A stretch of DNA of 64,000 nucleotides from an uncultured Poribacteria bacterium. Lineage in GTDB: Bacteria; Poribacteria; WGA-4E; WGA-3G. Made by a program: the position numbers and the translations under genes. The notes below the pieces were generated by a model. That model had not been told where the DNA came from and searched no databases. It saw only the letters and a program-made list of their open reading frames with translations. The stretch is taken from contig OX638352.1 in assembly GCA_951813545.1 (NCBI GenBank), positions 4,170,835 through 4,234,834 of the forward strand, given 5' to 3'. Each line of letters begins with the position of its first letter. Position 1 is the first letter of the stretch. Below are positions 24,664-33,783 of this stretch, piece after piece.

Positions 24664-26472
24664 ATGAAATTAGAAACCCGTTTATATAGGAATTGGAAAA
24701 CAAAGTCAGCAACCCACAAAGCATTATTCATTTCGCTGATATTCCATCTCTTTTTTTTCATCACGACATTTTACTTTGTGGCACGGAATCAGCCAATAGC
24801 ATCAGAGAAGGCGAACCTAACGGCGGAGCTTATTTCAGTCGAAAATACTTCTCGACCGAAGTCGCCCGTGAAGAAGGTCTCGCCACGTCTTCGCGCCCTT
24901 GAACATGAATTTATAAAACCGGATGTCAATACCGGAGAATTACCGCCCTCTCTTGCAACGCCCGTTCCGGTGGATACCGAAACGCCGCGTCCTGCCTTAG
25001 GACGCAGTTTGCAAACCGAAGTTGAAACGGAAAATCCATCGACATCTCTGGATCTGTCGAGAGAAAACTGGAATGAGGTCAGCACCGCTGCCCGTACACT
25101 TCAGGATGTTGATGGAAATTTGTCGAAAACAGAAGCTGCAAGTCCGGCAGGCGATACGACCTTCGGGGCGAAACGTCCTGGTCCACCGAGGATTCAACGT
25201 GCCCCACAAGTTTCGACCCTTAAAATAGTGGAAGAGGAGGAAGGACTATCTCCAGCACAATTAGCAGAGGTTCAGGAAAAACGGGAGGTATTACCGCATG
25301 TTCCCTTTCCAAGACTTATGAAGAAACTCGCACAGGAGATTGTAGAGACAAGCGAGGGCGGCCCAATTGACGTGGTCTTTGTCATTGATGCCAGCGGTAG
25401 CATGCAGGATAATATCAAGTCCGTTGTAGAACATTTACACGAAATGGTGGATGTATACAAAGCCTCCAAAATAGATTACGCCCTCGGTGTGACAGAATTT
25501 TGGGCACGCGACAAACAAAACGTCATCAAAGTCGTCCAATTGACGAAAAGTTTCACGAAATACAAACGCACCCTTCAAGCGATTTATACCCATCAGGACG
25601 AAAACGCCTTAGATGCTATTGTGCAAACGGTCAAAGAACTCCGATTCCGCGCGACCTCCAAGCGGCATTTTATTCTTGTTACCGATGAACCTTTCACAAG
25701 CCAAGAGGGATTTAAGCTGAAAGATGCCGTTGCGTACTGCCGAGAGTTCGGTATTTATGTGAACGTTCTTGGACTCCCTTTGGATGAACATCAGAGACTC
25801 GCTGCTGAAACAGGGGGCAAATGGCATCTCATTCCCGAAGACCCAAAACGCAAAAAGCCGCAGCGACTCCACACGTCGATGCATCCAAGAAACAAAGCAG
25901 TATCGTTACGCCAAGCGCAATGGGCAAATGTTACAAAAGTCGGGGATACCGTGCTGGAACTGAGTGGCAACACACCCGTCGATATTGTCCTATTCGTTGA
26001 CGGTAGCAAGAGTATGGACAATAAACTTCCGCATTTTTTGAAGCAACTCGAGATTCTCGTTCGTGATTGGGATAACGCCTTTGTGGATTATCAGATAGGT
26101 GTGGTGCGCTTCCGATCGCGCGCATCTGTGAACATGGTCAATGTTTTTAATCCGCCACAAACGCTGGAACAAATTCGGAAAATCATTGAACTGCCGTGCC
26201 GAGAAAATGAAATGTTATTAGACGCTGTGGCGGAAGGGCTGCGACGGCTGAAACTCCGATCAAATGCCCAACCCTATTTCATTCTGGTTACAGATGAACC
26301 TGCGAAAGGTGAATACTCGCCACTCGCGATTATCCAAATGTTACAGCAACAGCAGGTACTTGTCAGCGTCGTTGGCACTTACGATGATTTCCAACAACAG
26401 GTAGCAACCAAAACCGGTGGCATCTGGGTGCCTATTCCAGAGGGCCATACAACAAACAATTCATATTGGTAA
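24664..26472 (+). CDS. Membrane-anchored protein with two VWA domains
   Basis: 602 residues. The N-terminal anchor (KALFISLIFHLFFFITTFYF, about residues 18-40) and the Pro/Glu-rich linker up to about 170 look like those of TonB-type proteins. Two VWA domains follow with complete MIDAS motifs: D242-x-S244-x-S246 (VVFVIDASGSM) and D446-x-S448-x-S450 (IVLFVDGSKSM). The domains repeat similar phrases (FILVTDEPFTSQ and FILVTDEPAKGE; ETGGKWHLIPE and KTGGIWVPIPE), so they arose by duplication. It probably faces the periplasm and binds a protein partner through metal ions. It follows the sigma/anti-sigma genes and precedes purN by 10 bp. Confidence 0.9.
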   Translation: MKLETRLYRNWKTKSATHKALFISLIFHLFFFITTFYFVARNQPIASEKANLTAELISVENTSRPKSPVKKVSPRLRALEHEFIKPDVNTGELPPSLATPVPVDTETPRPALGRSLQTEVETENPSTSLDLSRENWNEVSTAARTLQDVDGNLSKTEAASPAGDTTFGAKRPGPPRIQRAPQVSTLKIVEEEEGLSPAQLAEVQEKREVLPHVPFPRLMKKLAQEIVETSEGGPIDVVFVIDASGSMQDNIKSVVEHLHEMVDVYKASKIDYALGVTEFWARDKQNVIKVVQLTKSFTKYKRTLQAIYTHQDENALDAIVQTVKELRFRATSKRHFILVTDEPFTSQEGFKLKDAVAYCREFGIYVNVLGLPLDEHQRLAAETGGKWHLIPEDPKRKKPQRLHTSMHPRNKAVSLRQAQWANVTKVGDTVLELSGNTPVDIVLFVDGSKSMDNKLPHFLKQLEILVRDWDNAFVDYQIGVVRFRSRASVNMVNVFNPPQTLEQIRKIIELPCRENEMLLDAVAEGLRRLKLRSNAQPYFILVTDEPAKGEYSPLAIIQMLQQQQVLVSVVGTYDDFQQQVATKTGGIWVPIPEGHTTNNSYW

Positions 26473-26482
26473 AGGATCAAGA

Positions 26483-27085
26483 TTGAAAATTGCAGTCCTC
26501 GTTTCAGGGAGTGGAACCAATCTGCAAACCCTGATTGAGCAGCTACATCAAGACGAAACAAGCGATATTGATATCGCCGTTGTAATCAGCGACCGACGGA
26601 AAGCTTACGCGCTCACACGTGCAAAACGTGCGGGCATACCGACCGACATTGTTAGAGTCCAAGATTTTGAGAGTCGCCAGAACTTTGACGCAGAAATCTC
26701 AAGGCGCGTTGAACATTATGGTGTTGAGTTGATTGTCCTCGCGGGCTTCATGAAGTTGTTTCAACCTCCCTTCGTGCGCAAGTACCGGAACCGAATTATC
26801 AATGTCCATCCCACACTTTTACCGGCATTTCCGGGCGCGCATCCTGTTACTGATACATTGGCTTATGGTGTAAAAATCGCGGGTGTCACCGTCCACTTTG
26901 TTGATGAAGATGTAGATTCCGGTCCCATCATCGCGCAGTCGGCTGTTCCGGTTTTGGATACGGATGACGAGGAAAGTTTACATAACCGAATTCAGGTCGA
27001 GGAACATAGACTCTATCCTGAAGTTATTAAGTGGTACGCGCAGGGTAGACTTAAGATTGAAGGACGGAAAGTTATCGTAAAATAA
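26483..27085 (+). CDS. purN: Phosphoribosylglycinamide formyltransferase
   Basis: 200 residues from the TTG at 26483; AAAGGA precedes it and the protein then starts exactly at the family's first strand (KIAVLVSGSGTNLQTLIEQL). It transfers a formyl group from 10-formyl-tetrahydrofolate to GAR in purine synthesis. The catalytic N-x-H (RIINVHPTLLPAFPGAHPVT) and Asp (HFVDEDVDSGPIIAQ) are both present, and the length matches the family. No other purine genes are near; it follows the double-VWA gene closely and may be co-transcribed with it. Confidence 0.95.
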   Translation: MKIAVLVSGSGTNLQTLIEQLHQDETSDIDIAVVISDRRKAYALTRAKRAGIPTDIVRVQDFESRQNFDAEISRRVEHYGVELIVLAGFMKLFQPPFVRKYRNRIINVHPTLLPAFPGAHPVTDTLAYGVKIAGVTVHFVDEDVDSGPIIAQSAVPVLDTDDEESLHNRIQVEEHRLYPEVIKWYAQGRLKIEGRKVIVK

Positions 27086-27091
27086 CGCTTA

Positions 27092-27517
27092 TGTAGGTTG
27101 GGTTGAGCGGTAAAAGTCAAAGACCACCTTGTTTGTAAGGAAGGTTTTGATTCTCAATATTCCGTTGATGTAGATGAACTATAGCGAAACCCAACAACTC
27201 AGACGCTGTAGGCGTGAGGATGTTGCCCCTTCCGAGTAACGGGTGAGGACCCCGGGTTTCACTCGTATTTTGATAATTTTAACCCAAGTTGCCACCTGTG
27301 TAGCATAATCTGTTAGATTGTGTTTCCTGCCAGGACGCAGACGAACAGTCTACGCTACGAAATATCTGCGAATAATCAATCCGTTCAATACAAAACGATG
27401 TTTGCACGCCAAAATCTTGTAAGTAGCAACTTAGGGTAATTTTAGGTTTCTCAATGCACCTTGAAGATCATTTTCTGTATTCGGTTTTTAGTAAGTGTTC
27501 GTTCAACCCAACCTACA
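27092..27517. mobile_element. Terminal-inverted-repeat element, MITE-like (family B, copy 1)
   Basis: The 426-bp element starts TGTAGGTTGGGTTGAGC and ends TTCAACCCAACCTACA, giving terminal inverted repeats of about 15 bp. It shares GGGTTGAGCGGTAAAAG and TATAGCGAAACCCAACAA with a 229-bp copy at 44853-45081. It encodes no protein. A family C repeat (27226-27256) sits inside it, which accounts for part of the extra length. Confidence 0.75.
27226..27256. repeat. GTCCCCACCC repeat (family C, copy 3) nested in the element
   Basis: CCCCTTCCGAGTAACGGGTG then AGGACCCCG, a near match in the same orientation as 858-888, inside the MITE-like element. Confidence 0.65.
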
Positions 27518-27555
27518 AAACTTTAATAAAGTTAAAAGTAGGATGAGCCCGATCG

Positions 27556-27637
27556 TGTAAGCCCAACCAACGGGCAGGGCTGGATATACGGAGCTTTCCT
27601 GCTATGTCCCTCCTCAACGAACCGCAAGGAAAAATAA
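27556..27637 (+). repeat. Gene-edge repeat with CCGCAAGGAA (family A, copy 3)
   Basis: GTAAGCCCAACCAACGGGCA then CTGGATATACGGAG, a variable part, and CGAACCGCAAGGAAAAATAA, ending a few bases before the ATG at 27645. Its AAGGAA is the best ribosome-binding site for that gene. Confidence 0.75.
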
Positions 27638-27644
27638 AAAAAGA

Positions 27645-28568
27645 ATGTTAGCAATTTCGACAATGTGGAATGCCTTAAAACAGAAAGACGGCACTGTTCT
27701 ATTTGATGAGCTTGAAGACCTCGGCTTCAAGGCAATTGAACTCAGTAGGCATCTCACGCCGGATCAGGTGGAGCAGCTTAAGCCGCCCCTTCAAAAAAGC
27801 CCACCCTGCTCGATCCACAACTTCTGTCCCATCCTTCCCGGAACGTCACAAGCAGAAGCAGAGAAAGACAAAATTTTACTTTCGAGCCTCAATACAGACG
27901 AACGGAAGGAGGCTATCCGCCGCACCTTCCAAACGATGGAGCTTGCTGTTGAATTGGAAGTTCCGATCGTAGTTCTCCATCTCGGTGAGGTTGATACCTA
28001 CGATAGATCTTATTTAATGAGAGATCTATACAATTACGGCGAGCGCGAGTTTGAAGCCTTCGATCAAAAAGTAACCGAAGCCACTGAGTGGCGGAAGCGT
28101 AAGGAAGCAAAACACCAAGATGCTGTGTTACGGAGTCTTGATGAATTAAACGAATGTGCCTTGAGAATGGAACTCTGTATCGCTATTGAGAATCGTCCAC
28201 ATTATTACCAGATTCCCAATTTTGACGAGGTTGGGCTATTCCTTGAGGAGTTTTACGGCAGTCCAATGCGTTATTGGCATGACATCGGGCACGCTGCACT
28301 ACAGGAAAAACTCGGCGTGTGCTGGGCAGAGAAATGGCTTGAGCAGTATACAGAACATCTCGTCGGTGTAAACCTGCACGATCTGAAAGGACTTGAGGCA
28401 TATCATCCACCGGGAACCGGTGATCTTGAGTGGGACGAACTCTTTAACCAGCTGCCGTCAGATGTTTTGAAAGTATTGGAAATTCGTCCATGCGAAGCAG
28501 AACCGGTGATAGAGGCACGAGAATTGTGCGAATCCCTATCACAATCAGGTGAGCAATCCGATGTTTAA
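27645..28568 (+). CDS. TIM-barrel sugar isomerase/endonuclease-IV-like protein
   Basis: 307 residues of the xylose-isomerase-like TIM-barrel superfamily. Strand-end motifs include LEDLGFKAIELSRHLTPDQV, VPIVVLHLGEVDTYD, MELCIAIENRPHYYQIPNFD, RYWHDIGHAALQEKLG and LVGVNLHDLKG. The His/Glu/Asp set (HLGE, ENRPHY, HDIGH, NLHD) would bind divalent metal. The substrate is unknown. The only ribosome-binding site comes from the repeat upstream. The 121-residue frame that follows overlaps its 3' end. Confidence 0.87.
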   Translation: MLAISTMWNALKQKDGTVLFDELEDLGFKAIELSRHLTPDQVEQLKPPLQKSPPCSIHNFCPILPGTSQAEAEKDKILLSSLNTDERKEAIRRTFQTMELAVELEVPIVVLHLGEVDTYDRSYLMRDLYNYGEREFEAFDQKVTEATEWRKRKEAKHQDAVLRSLDELNECALRMELCIAIENRPHYYQIPNFDEVGLFLEEFYGSPMRYWHDIGHAALQEKLGVCWAEKWLEQYTEHLVGVNLHDLKGLEAYHPPGTGDLEWDELFNQLPSDVLKVLEIRPCEAEPVIEARELCESLSQSGEQSDV

Positions 28569-28926
28569 AGCAACGTCGAAAGCGACCTACTTTTTCACGC
28601 AGGTTGAACACGATATTCTTAAATCCGTGTGCGCGTATATGGTTGGGGTTCCGTGCGATACCGCATTGAATACTCCGGTCATCGCGATTGACGCTTTCGT
28701 CCAGCAACTACCCAAAACGTTGCGGAAGCAACTCCGTTTTGGATTACATCTATTCCAATGGGGACCGCTGCTTTTCATGGGGAAGTCGTGCCGTTTTACG
28801 CGACTCCCCCCACGCGATGCTGTGAAGTATATAGAGAGTTGGGCAAAGAGCCGTTTTCGGACCCGACGACGACTTTTCCGAGGTTTACGCGATATCGCCT
28901 TTCTTGGTTACTACAGTGCCACCTAA
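28561..28926 (+). CDS. Small helical protein resembling the module before GMC oxidoreductases, truncated
   Basis: 121 residues from ATG 28561 (GGTGA upstream; a GTG at 28549 is possible). The sequence, including FTRLPPRDAVKYIESWAKSR and RRRLFRGLRDIAFLGYYS, resembles the small helical proteins or domains found next to GMC-type oxidoreductases. In those the helix normally continues past the YYS motif for 10-20 residues; here a stop follows three residues later. No oxidoreductase gene follows, because the next gene is convergent. It overlaps the isomerase gene by 8 bp. It may be a remnant. Confidence 0.55.
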   Translation: MFKATSKATYFFTQVEHDILKSVCAYMVGVPCDTALNTPVIAIDAFVQQLPKTLRKQLRFGLHLFQWGPLLFMGKSCRFTRLPPRDAVKYIESWAKSRFRTRRRLFRGLRDIAFLGYYSAT

Positions 28927-29009
28927 GAAGCACGGTGTACCTAATCACCTATCACTCGCTGGCGAGGTTTGTAACCTCGTCTTATAAGCATATTGATATA
29001 GGGATCAGT

Positions 29010-32000
29010 TTACTTCATTATTAACATTTTCCTTGTAGCCGCGAAATCGCCTGCGGTTAGCGTGTAAAAATAGACACCGCTGGCGACTGACTCACCCACT
29101 TCATTTTTCCCATCCCAATACGCTGCACGACTCCGATACTGGTAGATGCCCGCGGGTTGATAACCTAATGCCAACGTCCGAACCAAAACACCGCTCGCTG
29201 CGTAGATGCCCAAGGTAACTTCCGCGGGTTCAGCAAGTTGATACGGTATCCACGTCTCAGGGTTGAACGGATTCGGATAGTTCGGAAGTAACGCTGTCCT
29301 TTCTGGAATGAACAGTGCCAAAAGCTTCTCGAGGTTGGCAATACCTTGCTGGAAAGCGAGCGATCCGTCGTCTGCAACTTGGGCACGTGCTATCCACACC
29401 TGAATCATAGCAGGATCTAACTCTAAACCCTCTATAGCCACACTCGAAGGTGCTGCCGTCGCGCTTGACTCACCCAAACGCTGCGCCACAATGATTAGGT
29501 CTAAGACGTTAATAGTCCCATCGCCGTTCACGTCAGCGTGGCGGTTCACGGATCCATCGGAACCCAAGAGTTGTGCCACAACGATTAGATCAAGGACATT
29601 CACTTGACCATCCTGATTCACATCCCAAGCGGGGAATGCACGGTCCTCCACGGTAATAACGATTTGCGGACCCTCCGAAGAGAGCACATCACCGCTGCCA
29701 GAACCCGCGAAGAAATTGTCAAATGTTACCCGGGCTTCTCCAGTCGCCTTTGCCGTGAACGTGATTGATAGCAGCGTCCCTGAACCACTGACACCATCCC
29801 CAAATCGTGCTGTGCTAAGCCCTATGATTTTACCTGCTGCGTTATCAATCGTGCCTCCCGGAAAGAAAGTATCTCCACCCTTTGCCTTCAGAAAATCACC
29901 CTCGTTCACCTCAATTGCTTCAAGCACAGCAGGGTCGAATGCAATATCAGATTGCCACCCCGCTAAATCGGCAACATCTTTTGCACTGAGGCGAAGCGTG
30001 AAGGTATCGCCGAGGTGTACAGACGTTGTATCTGTGGAAAGGGAAAATCTGACATCACCCATATCCGAGACAGATGGTTCTCCAACAGTGATGATTATAT
30101 CAGGTGGACGATCGGGAATTGCCTCACCGTTACTGGAACCGGCTTGAAACTCACGCAATGCCACCCGTGTTTCTCCGGCAGCTTTCGCCGTGAATGTGAC
30201 GGACAGGAGTGTGCCCTCGCCGCTCGCTCCGCCTTGGGAGATTCGCGCTGAACCCACACCGGTGATTCTCCCTTCTGTGTTATCAATCGCGCCTTTCAAA
30301 AAGTGTGTTCGTCCACCGCCCTGCCCCAGAAAATTGCCTTCTTTTACGCTGTTTACTTTCAACACTGAGGGATCAAAGGTAATGTTAGCTTCCCACCCTG
30401 CTAAGTCGGTGATATCGTCTGTTCTGAGATAAAGGGTGAACGTATCACCAACTCCGATTCGTGCTGCTTGTGTGGACAAGGAAAATTGAGAACCAGAGGA
30501 TGAGACTGTATATTCGGTATCAGGAGCAAACCCAAACTGCCCTGCTATATCTGCATGCCAATTGTGAACAGCAACTAACAAGACATTTTTCCCTCGTTTC
30601 AACGTGACAGGGAAAAATGTCTCATAATCACCATGCCAATTGTGATAATCTTCGTTAACCAATTCTCCATTGAGCCAAATCTTGGAACTAGTATGGCTTC
30701 CAGCAAACATTTTCGTTTCTTGTCCCCTTGGTGAATTCAAAATGATGGAACCGTAGACCACATTCTGTTTACCATCGGCTGGAGGGTTATCCAGTGTCCT
30801 CAACGTTTGGGTGATGTTAGCCCATCCCGAAGGCGCTATTTTACCAGAAATCCAGACCTTGTCGCCAATAGATTCCCTCTCCACTGCCCCATTGGTGGCA
30901 ATCTCGCGTTCGGTTACATCGCCGCCACTTGCGCGTGCAAGCAAATCTCCATTCTCGAAGTCGTCAAATTGTGCTCCTGGAAACAGCATCCACAACCAGG
31001 GGCCCGTTATTTTTACTCCGCTTGTGGAGAGTCCTGGGTTATCAGCTAGATCAATGGAGGCTTTCTCAAACAACAAATCTAAAGGCGAGAAGTCGGAAAT
31101 TGCATTGTTCTTGAGGTCAAGGCGTTCCAATTTGCTTAATTCAGCAAGCGGTAATACATCCGATATGAGATTACTTTCAAGATTCAGATGTGTCAAAGCC
31201 TTTAAATTTGCCAAAGGTGATATATCCTCTATCAAATTATCATTTAACGTTAATGATGTTAATTGCGTGAGTGCCGCCAACCCAGAGATGTCCGAGATAC
31301 TGGTATGGTTGATCTCCAGTCGCCTCAGAGCTTTTAATCCTTTCAGAGACGGGATAGCCGATATTGACCTATCGTTGCCAAATTCTATCCATCTAAGTCT
31401 TGGTAGTTTTGCCAATGGGGAGAAATCTGAAATAGGCGTACGCCAGGCATCTATGCGTTCCAGGCTTAGAAGATTCGCAAGCGGCGACACATTGGCTATA
31501 GGGTTATCTGAAATCCCTATCCCATTTAATTTTATTAACCCCTTTAACGGAGATAAATCAGTGATCGCGTTCTCCTCAAGCCCCAACCAGTCCACGTTGG
31601 TTAAACTCGCCAATGGCGAGACATCGGTTATCCTGTTTCCTCGCAACTTGATGTTATTCAGGCGCGTTAAGCCCACTAGCGGTGATAGATCGGATATCTC
31701 ATTACGACGGAACTCTATCCGTTCCAGATTTATCGCATACTCAAGCCCCGTCAGATGGCGGATGCCCTTTTCATCAGCCTCAAGACGCGTCAATCTCGCC
31801 ATATCCTGCGTTGCGATTGAAGCACCGGGGGCTTTCCCAAGTGCCTCTTCAATCGCTGCGCGGAGATTCGCATCCGGGATGTAAACAGTACCCGTTGGGG
31901 TCGGTTGGGTGCGGTCTACAACTATTGAGGTGATACTGCTGAACTCGTCGGGAGAATTCAGTGCAGCAATCACTTCGTCAAACCGATCCGTCCATGTGTC

Positions 32001-33614
32001 GCGCTGCACGTTTCCGCCATCAATTAGCCCCGTCAAACCCAAGTTTTGTAAACTCGACTTCTCGCGAATCTCTTGAAGAAAAGCATTAGTTTCCAACCCG
32101 ACAGCAGCCGCAGCATGTGATGCGTTAAGAGGATCGTGAAATACTTCATGGAACCGATGCACAGGTTCAATACCACCAGGGATACCTCCTGTCGCTTTAA
32201 GTGCTGTCTCGTAACGTATTTTATCATCAGCCACGTAAGCATCCATCACTGATTGTTCGACATATAATCGCAACGCTTGCTCTTTATCAAATGCCGGATT
32301 TCCCGCTCGTTGAACCGACGCACGCACCGTATCTTCAAACGTCTTCATCCCTTCTGTGTGGCAACCAATACACGAAAGCCCATTGTGCACCGCAGGGTCA
32401 TCCGCAGCAGGGTTAGAAACGATGGTTGTCGGTGCTTCGTTAATACGGTTCCCTGAGGCATCGGAGATATAGTACGCTTGTAAACCGTTGGGGAGGTTGA
32501 AGATTATCTCACCACCATCGTGTTTGAAAGACAGCGGATGTGTGAAAATGTCTTGCGTGCCGACGTTTCCAGCAAAGTCGTAACTTTTCCAATACGCACC
32601 GTGTGGAGATCTGTGGCGCTCCACAACCCGATTGTTATTCGACACACCTGAATCGTTGAAACCCGCACGCCAGACGCGAACCGCCGGTGCAGCCTGGAGA
32701 TTTCTCGCAACATCTATACCGAGTTCTCTCTCCAGTTCCCGATCAGTTTCAGGGAGATCCAAAATCTCGTGATAGAGCGGTGGCAACGACCCTGTCGCAA
32801 GAAACCAGTCAACATGCACGAACGGCACCTCACAGTCCATTTCTTGACGGAGATTCGCCAATTTCTCGGACAGACTCGCTTGTGTTTCTGGATCAAAGTC
32901 AATACTATACGGATATTCCTGCTCAATCTGCGTCCACACCTCGTTTCTATCCCACTCATAGTGGCGAAGATCGATGTAGAAGATCGTCTCTTGTAGGTCA
33001 ATAGGCTGCGGGTTAATGATTTCAAATCCCCAAGAGAGACTATTCACGAGTTTCGAGAGCGCAACGCTATATGCACTTAGGGCTTCAGTCGTCTCGCCAG
33101 CATTATAGAGATGTGTTAGCGTGAAATAACGCGCGAAGGCGCGGTCAAAGGGCGCAAGAGATTCGACGTGATTCTCAATGGTTTCAAGCACTTCATTTGG
33201 CGTGATGAAATCAATATCAGGACGTGTAAAGGCAGTCCAGTCCGAGGCACCTGCTTGAATCCAGCGATGAATTGTGCTGAGTGCTTCTTGTGTCAACGGA
33301 GGCACATTGAGCGGCATCCGTCTTGCCGGATTGGTTTCAATTAACCGTTGGTAGAACTTGGAATCGTTAGGATTCCCGGGGATAATTGTTCCCGAATTAA
33401 TAAGCTCTCGGCTACTTCGGATGATGAGTTGCTCTGTGAAGGTGCCGTGTTCTCCGTGGCAGCTTGAACAGTTATGTTCAAGGATCTCATACGCTTGTTG
33501 TGCGAGATTCTGTTGTGCCTCAACGCTTCCAAATCCTATCAGAATGGAGGTTAAGATAATTACAGTGTAGCACAAAATGTGAGTTTGTGACCCGGGGTAT
33601 TTTCCGGTTTTCAT
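29010..33614 (-). CDS. Secreted cytochrome c / LRR / cohesin / dockerin protein with C-terminal sorting domain
   Basis: 1534 residues with a signal peptide. A planctomycete-type cytochrome c domain has a heme motif at C49-x-x-C52-H53 (HNCSSCHGEHG) and MPLNVPPLTQEALSTIHRWI. A second CxxCH lies at C415-C418-H419. Internalin-like leucine-rich repeats fill about 575-870 (NNIKLRGNRITDVSPLASLT). A jelly-roll-like segment (IWLNGELV, GKNVLLVAVHNWH) covers about 890-1030. Two cohesin-like domains lie near 1040-1170 and 1190-1320 (VGDTFTLYLRTDDITDLAGW, LGDTFTLRLSAKDVADLAGW). A type I dockerin with two calcium loops (DVNQDGQVNVLDLIVVAQLL, DVNGDGTINVLDLIIVAQRL) is at about 1325-1380, then a Por-type sorting domain (YPNPFNPETWIPYQLAEPAE, ASGVYFYTL). 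It is surely extracellular; a redox or adhesive scaffold role is inference. Confidence 0.9.
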   Translation of the reverse strand: MKTGKYPGSQTHILCYTVIILTSILIGFGSVEAQQNLAQQAYEILEHNCSSCHGEHGTFTEQLIIRSSRELINSGTIIPGNPNDSKFYQRLIETNPARRMPLNVPPLTQEALSTIHRWIQAGASDWTAFTRPDIDFITPNEVLETIENHVESLAPFDRAFARYFTLTHLYNAGETTEALSAYSVALSKLVNSLSWGFEIINPQPIDLQETIFYIDLRHYEWDRNEVWTQIEQEYPYSIDFDPETQASLSEKLANLRQEMDCEVPFVHVDWFLATGSLPPLYHEILDLPETDRELERELGIDVARNLQAAPAVRVWRAGFNDSGVSNNNRVVERHRSPHGAYWKSYDFAGNVGTQDIFTHPLSFKHDGGEIIFNLPNGLQAYYISDASGNRINEAPTTIVSNPAADDPAVHNGLSCIGCHTEGMKTFEDTVRASVQRAGNPAFDKEQALRLYVEQSVMDAYVADDKIRYETALKATGGIPGGIEPVHRFHEVFHDPLNASHAAAAVGLETNAFLQEIREKSSLQNLGLTGLIDGGNVQRDTWTDRFDEVIAALNSPDEFSSITSIVVDRTQPTPTGTVYIPDANLRAAIEEALGKAPGASIATQDMARLTRLEADEKGIRHLTGLEYAINLERIEFRRNEISDLSPLVGLTRLNNIKLRGNRITDVSPLASLTNVDWLGLEENAITDLSPLKGLIKLNGIGISDNPIANVSPLANLLSLERIDAWRTPISDFSPLAKLPRLRWIEFGNDRSISAIPSLKGLKALRRLEINHTSISDISGLAALTQLTSLTLNDNLIEDISPLANLKALTHLNLESNLISDVLPLAELSKLERLDLKNNAISDFSPLDLLFEKASIDLADNPGLSTSGVKITGPWLWMLFPGAQFDDFENGDLLARASGGDVTEREIATNGAVERESIGDKVWISGKIAPSGWANITQTLRTLDNPPADGKQNVVYGSIILNSPRGQETKMFAGSHTSSKIWLNGELVNEDYHNWHGDYETFFPVTLKRGKNVLLVAVHNWHADIAGQFGFAPDTEYTVSSSGSQFSLSTQAARIGVGDTFTLYLRTDDITDLAGWEANITFDPSVLKVNSVKEGNFLGQGGGRTHFLKGAIDNTEGRITGVGSARISQGGASGEGTLLSVTFTAKAAGETRVALREFQAGSSNGEAIPDRPPDIIITVGEPSVSDMGDVRFSLSTDTTSVHLGDTFTLRLSAKDVADLAGWQSDIAFDPAVLEAIEVNEGDFLKAKGGDTFFPGGTIDNAAGKIIGLSTARFGDGVSGSGTLLSITFTAKATGEARVTFDNFFAGSGSGDVLSSEGPQIVITVEDRAFPAWDVNQDGQVNVLDLIVVAQLLGSDGSVNRHADVNGDGTINVLDLIIVAQRLGESSATAAPSSVAIEGLELDPAMIQVWIARAQVADDGSLAFQQGIANLEKLLALFIPERTALLPNYPNPFNPETWIPYQLAEPAEVTLGIYAASGVLVRTLALGYQPAGIYQYRSRAAYWDGKNEVGESVASGVYFYTLTAGDFAATRKMLIMK

Positions 33615-33783
33615 GGTTTATCTCCTTTTATCATAGGACAGACGTAGCATCCTTTGCTGGCGAGGTGTTTTGCTTGGGGTTTTTGCTTAGGTGTTTCTGC
33701 GGATTTCCGCTAGAAACCTCACCAGCGGTGCGCGAGACGTAGGGGCTCATTAGTATTGCGTAAGTCCCGTATGAGGGAACTGC
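33615..33783. other. Short gap with imperfect inverted repeat
   Basis: The ribosome-binding site AAAAGGAGATAAACC of the giant gene is at the right of its start. Further on, GCTGGCGAGGT (about 33658) and ACCTCACCAGCGG (about 33717) form an imperfect long-range inverted repeat. A related unit (CGCTGGCGAGGTTTGTAACC) lies at about 28952. No gene is seen. Confidence 0.55.

Larger units (their letters stand above)
27086..27644. other. 560-bp repeat-filled gap
   Basis: No gene is visible. The gap is taken up by a long terminal-inverted-repeat element (27092-27517) with a family C repeat inside, followed by a family A block (27556-27637) that ends just before the next gene. Confidence 0.75.

Noticed and set aside
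30811..31884. A 357-codon open frame on the plus strand
   Set aside because: It is the antisense of the leucine-rich repeats of the giant minus-strand protein. Repeating Leu/Ser codons keep the opposite frame free of stops; the product has no domain and no ribosome-binding site.
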